The notes beneath the pieces were generated by a model that worked only from the letters and a program-made list of their open reading frames with translations, was not told the origin of the DNA and searched no databases. Below are positions 60,978-64,000 of a stretch of DNA of 64,000 bases, one piece after another (positions within the stretch are counted from its first letter, which is position 1; each line of letters opens with the position of its first letter). Source of the DNA: Ulva prolifera (Eukaryota > Chlorophyta > Ulvophyceae > Ulvales > Ulvaceae). A program made the position numbers and the translations under genes. Location of the stretch: the NCBI GenBank assembly GCA_023078555.1, contig CM041197.1:4609810-4673809 (forward strand), read 5' to 3'.

Positions 60978-61157
60978 CAAACCTGGTCTGCAGTGGCCAT
61001 GCAATGCTGCCGGGTTGCAAGTAAGAGTCAGAACCCCCCAGCCTGGGCCCCAGGTTCACCTCAAGGAATGAAACCAACTACTCAAACTCACTCGCATGAC
61101 TCCATGACAAAGCAGGCCCAGAACAGCGCCGCTACCACGACCCAAGCCGGAGCCGGG

Positions 61158-63321
61158 TCAAAACACCGCCTCCACCGCAACCGAGCCATCCCCGCGCTTC
61201 ACCACCGCGTCGTGACGGTCCGCCAGGTCCGCGACCTCGCTGCCCGCCTGCCCGACGACAACCACGCTGCGCTGCCCCAGCGCCCGCAGCACGCCCAGCA
61301 CGCGGCGCACGCCCTCGGCGTCGAGGTTGGCATGCACCTCGTCCAGCACGAGCGTGTCGGCGGCGGCGGCGCCCCGGGCGCGCAGCAGGTCAATGTGGCC
61401 GAGGGCCAGCGCGAGCGCAACACGGCGGCGCTCCCCCGTGCTGAGGCTGCCGAGGAACAGCCCCTCCTGTGTCACCTGCACATGCATGGCGGCTCGGTTA
61501 GTGCATCCTCCTTGCACACGGCAATTGGGGCTGATGTAGGCATACGCAGAGGCCGGACACGTGGGGCGTGGCTGTATGCAGCAACAGCGAACAAGCACGC
61601 TAGCGTGCTGAGACAGTTGGCGGGAAAAGTGTGAGCAAAGGCGGCCGGATGCGCACCTGGCCGTCGTTGACGCGCGTGACGCGCTTCTCAATCGTGTCCG
61701 TCTGCTTCGTCGACGCCTCTGGCTGCACAACGCTCAGCACCATGTGTACATGCATTCACATCAATCATGCATTCACAAGATGAGTTTGGATGCTCCTAAT
61801 CTGCGCTACGGCCGTGTCCGCTGAGGACAAACAGGCGGCCTGGCGTGAAAGCACGACGAAATCACGTGTGTACGTAACGCACTCAGAGGGGCTGTCCCGG
61901 TGAACAGAAGCAAAGCAGGTGTCACGGAGGGGCGCGCACCCGCAGCGTGTGGAGTTGCAGTTGGAACTGTGGCGCGAGCTGCCGCAGCAGCGGCTCGGTG
62001 CGTGCCGCGAGGTCCCGCACTGCGCCGTCGACCTCGTAGTGCTGCACGCCGCCGCGGCCAAACGCGGCGCCGAGCGCGGCATGGAGAGCCGCTCGCGCCT
62101 CCGCTGCTGCGAGTCCACGCTCCGCTGCCTCTGCCTGCATGCATGCAGCGGCGGCGGTGGCGGACGCCGTTGGAGCGAACGGTCACCGAGTCGGGCGACC
62201 TGGGTGGCGGCACGGTCGTCATTTGATGCACCGAGGCCGCAGCGTATGTGCCGTTGTGGGCGTGTGGGGGAAGCCAGAGCAGTTCTGGTGCGAGCTTGTG
62301 TATGCGGAGACGGTGTTGCCCAGCCCCGCGGCTATGTGACGCGTCAAGTCCAGGATGCAGACACGGGCGACATCGTGGCGAGATCTGAGGAACGTAACAA
62401 TAAACTGCTGGGCACTGACGTACAGCACCGATGCCAGTCCCTGATGACCCATGTTGCTCAGGGATGCCCGAAGGCGTGTGTTTGACCAGACTGAAGCTTC
62501 GATCTCCCCGTACAATGTGCTGTGAACGGGTCAGCCGTCGGGTGCCCAGCTGCCGCGCATAGGCACGCATGGCGCAGTTCTCTCTCCAGTTCGGTACGAC
62601 TACATGCGTGCGCTTGTGCGCATCTCAAGTGCGCCGCCTGTAATGCGCATTGTCACGCATACAGTGCATGCATGGCACCTCGCACCTCCTCGTTACGCTC
62701 CCGCATCTCGCCAGCCGCCTCACGCGCCACTGCATCTTGATCCCGCAACTGCGCCCCCACCACCTCCTGCCGCCGGCTAGCCGCCTCAGCGTGCGCGTGT
62801 GCTGCATGTGCTGCGGCAACCGCAGCATCCACCTCCGCACGGAGTCTCTGTACCTCATGCCCCAACTCCACCCCTGATGCGACAGCCCTCCAGCCCCCGT
62901 CTGGTGCACCCCCCGTCCGTTGCCCTGATGTACTTTGCACCGCCGATTCTGCCGCGTGAGGAGCGGCAGGTGCACCTTGGGGCCCCCACCTCCATGCATC
63001 GCGCCCATGCACCGGCCGCGTGTCAGCTGCGCGACCCGCCTCTGCCGCAAACGCGAGGTCCGCGGCTCCCCCGTGCCGTGCTGCGTGCTGTGCGTGCTGC
63101 GGGAAGAGGCCCCTCGCGGCCTCGAGCTTGGCGGAGCACAGCACGAGGTCAGTCGCGGCAGCATGCAGGTGACTGATGTCCGAATCCAGGGCCGCCGTGA
63201 GCGCGCCGCGGCGCGCCTGCTGCGCCTGCGCCGCTGCCTCTCGTGCTGCGCGTGCTGTGCGTGCTGTGTCCGTCAGCTGCAGCCATCGCTCGCGGTGGCG
63301 TGCCTCGTGCTCCGATGCCGC
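61158..63321 (-). CDS. SMC/RAD50-like ABC ATPase, C-terminal part
   Basis: Supported exons, read downward: 63321-62686, 62134-61940, 61722-61657 and 61475-61158 (stop); all join in phase 0. The first encodes 212 mostly coiled-coil residues rich in Ala, Arg and Glu. The second carries FGRGGVQHYEVDGAVRDLAA, the signature that in this family precedes the ATPase lobe. The last encodes that lobe: a modified ABC signature LSTGERRRVALALALG, Walker B TLVLDEVHANLD, and VVVGQAGSE near where the switch residue lies. The N-terminal lobe with Walker A would be further right and is not visible. An extra coiled-coil exon starting at 62637 (TELERELRHA) is possible, but I could not close its phase. Related plant proteins are SMC-like ATPases, some organellar; the exact role is unclear. 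Confidence 0.75.
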
Positions 63322-64000
63322 CTGCACACAGAGGAAGTGCATGCCGTGTGCTGTGTGCTGTGCATTGCGCTGCGTGCTGTGCCCCGACAACAGTTTCAGG
63401 GTTTTGTACTCTCTGCAATGGGAATGTATGGTGTGAGCTGCTGCAGGCCCAGCCAAGGGTGGAAGACTATGCAGGCACGGGAATATCATGAGATAACAAG
63501 CCACCACACGACCCCATCTGCTGCTGCTGGCGTCAGCAGTGTTGTGCGCAAGGTTGGGCTGCGGCCGGCAGCGCCCACTATTGCGAGTGTGACGTGACTG
63601 GGGTGAGAGTTTGTTGAGACAAAACTCAGAAAGCGTTGAGAGTGTTTTTATTGAGTAGACTGGACGATTCAGCAGCCCAGTCCTGCTGCTGAGGATATCA
63701 GCACACGCAGAGTTGCATTGAAACGTGTACGCGTTTCGATAAGAAACGTTTCAAATGCGTTTCTTATATTAGCGGTTCATATCAACGTATAAAACGCTGG
63801 CACGCCGGGACTGAACGTGTTCAGGAGGGGTCCAAGCAGATGCGCACTGCGCGGCACCCGCCATTGGATCCATGCATATCCGAATCCTGATGCACCCCTA
63901 GGCCTAGCCACAAGGTGTAGCCAGGCTTGTAACCACAGGCGCTGTGAGAAAGCGGTGCAGCACATGCCGTAGCATCGTTGCACAGTGAACACTCGCTGCA
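63322..64000. other. Unassigned right end, probably intron or 5' part of the SMC-like gene
   Basis: No exon is supported here. The first 270 bp include GTGCTGTGC-type repeats next to the exon. The rest is more A+T-rich, with a cluster of GAAACG and CGTTTC half-sites at 63719-63765 that form short inverted repeats. Confidence 0.5.

Larger units (their letters stand above)
57963..61157. other. Spacer between convergent DYRKP and SMC-like genes
   Basis: About 3.2 kb with no supported gene. It holds a (GT)n microsatellite, a fold-back repeat near 59.2 kb, a family A copy and a two-unit tandem near 60.8 kb. Frames of up to about 200 aa here either run through the microsatellite or are GC-rich by-products. 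Confidence 0.6.

Noticed and set aside
1-64000. tRNA, rRNA, CRISPR or reverse transcriptase genes
   Set aside because: I looked for T-loop words, rRNA blocks, regularly spaced repeats and reverse-transcriptase motifs (such as YXDD) and found none that held up.

Overview
The window reads as nuclear DNA of a green alga (chlorophyte or prasinophyte lineage). Genes are split into many GC-rich exons joined by introns with GTGCG-type donors and (T/C)ATGCAG or GTGCAG acceptors. The spacers are looser, less GC-rich and crowded with repeats. The gene content agrees: a plant-type DYRK kinase (DYRKP), the ciliary gene IFT140 (so a lineage that makes, or recently made, flagella), and a membrane-anchored TKL-type receptor-like kinase. 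The species cannot be named from the sequence alone.

Layout from left to right. 1-724 is the 3' end of an unrecognised helical protein gene. 725-4741 is a gene-poor spacer. 4742-7912 is an unrecognised gene for an acidic, low-complexity protein. 8076-9952 is a non-autonomous Mutator-like DNA transposon with long terminal inverted repeats and a perfect 9-bp target duplication, followed at 9994-10065 by a perfect 72-bp palindrome. 10066-19628 is a repeat-rich spacer. 19629-29933 is a ten-exon TKL receptor-like kinase gene whose phases all close (888 aa), with two large repeat-filled introns. 29934-33313 is spacer. 33314-43947 (minus) is IFT140, about 15 exons. 45780-46939 is a small three-exon Pro/Gly/Tyr-rich gene of unknown function. 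48364-57962 is DYRKP, nine exons and 2187 aa, including one 4.4-kb exon. 57963-61157 is a repeat-bearing spacer. 61158-63321 (minus) is the 3' part of an SMC/RAD50-like ATPase gene that runs beyond the right edge or into unresolved exons.

These are independent eukaryotic transcription units, not an operon. IFT140 is a subunit of the IFT-A train that carries out retrograde ciliary transport. The receptor-like kinase is a predicted surface sensor with a non-RD catalytic loop. DYRKP is a soluble kinase whose Chlamydomonas relative affects starch and oil storage. At least two short dispersed repeat families (here called A and B) recur through spacers and introns in both orientations. No tRNA, rRNA, CRISPR array, or retroelement with recognisable reverse transcriptase was found.
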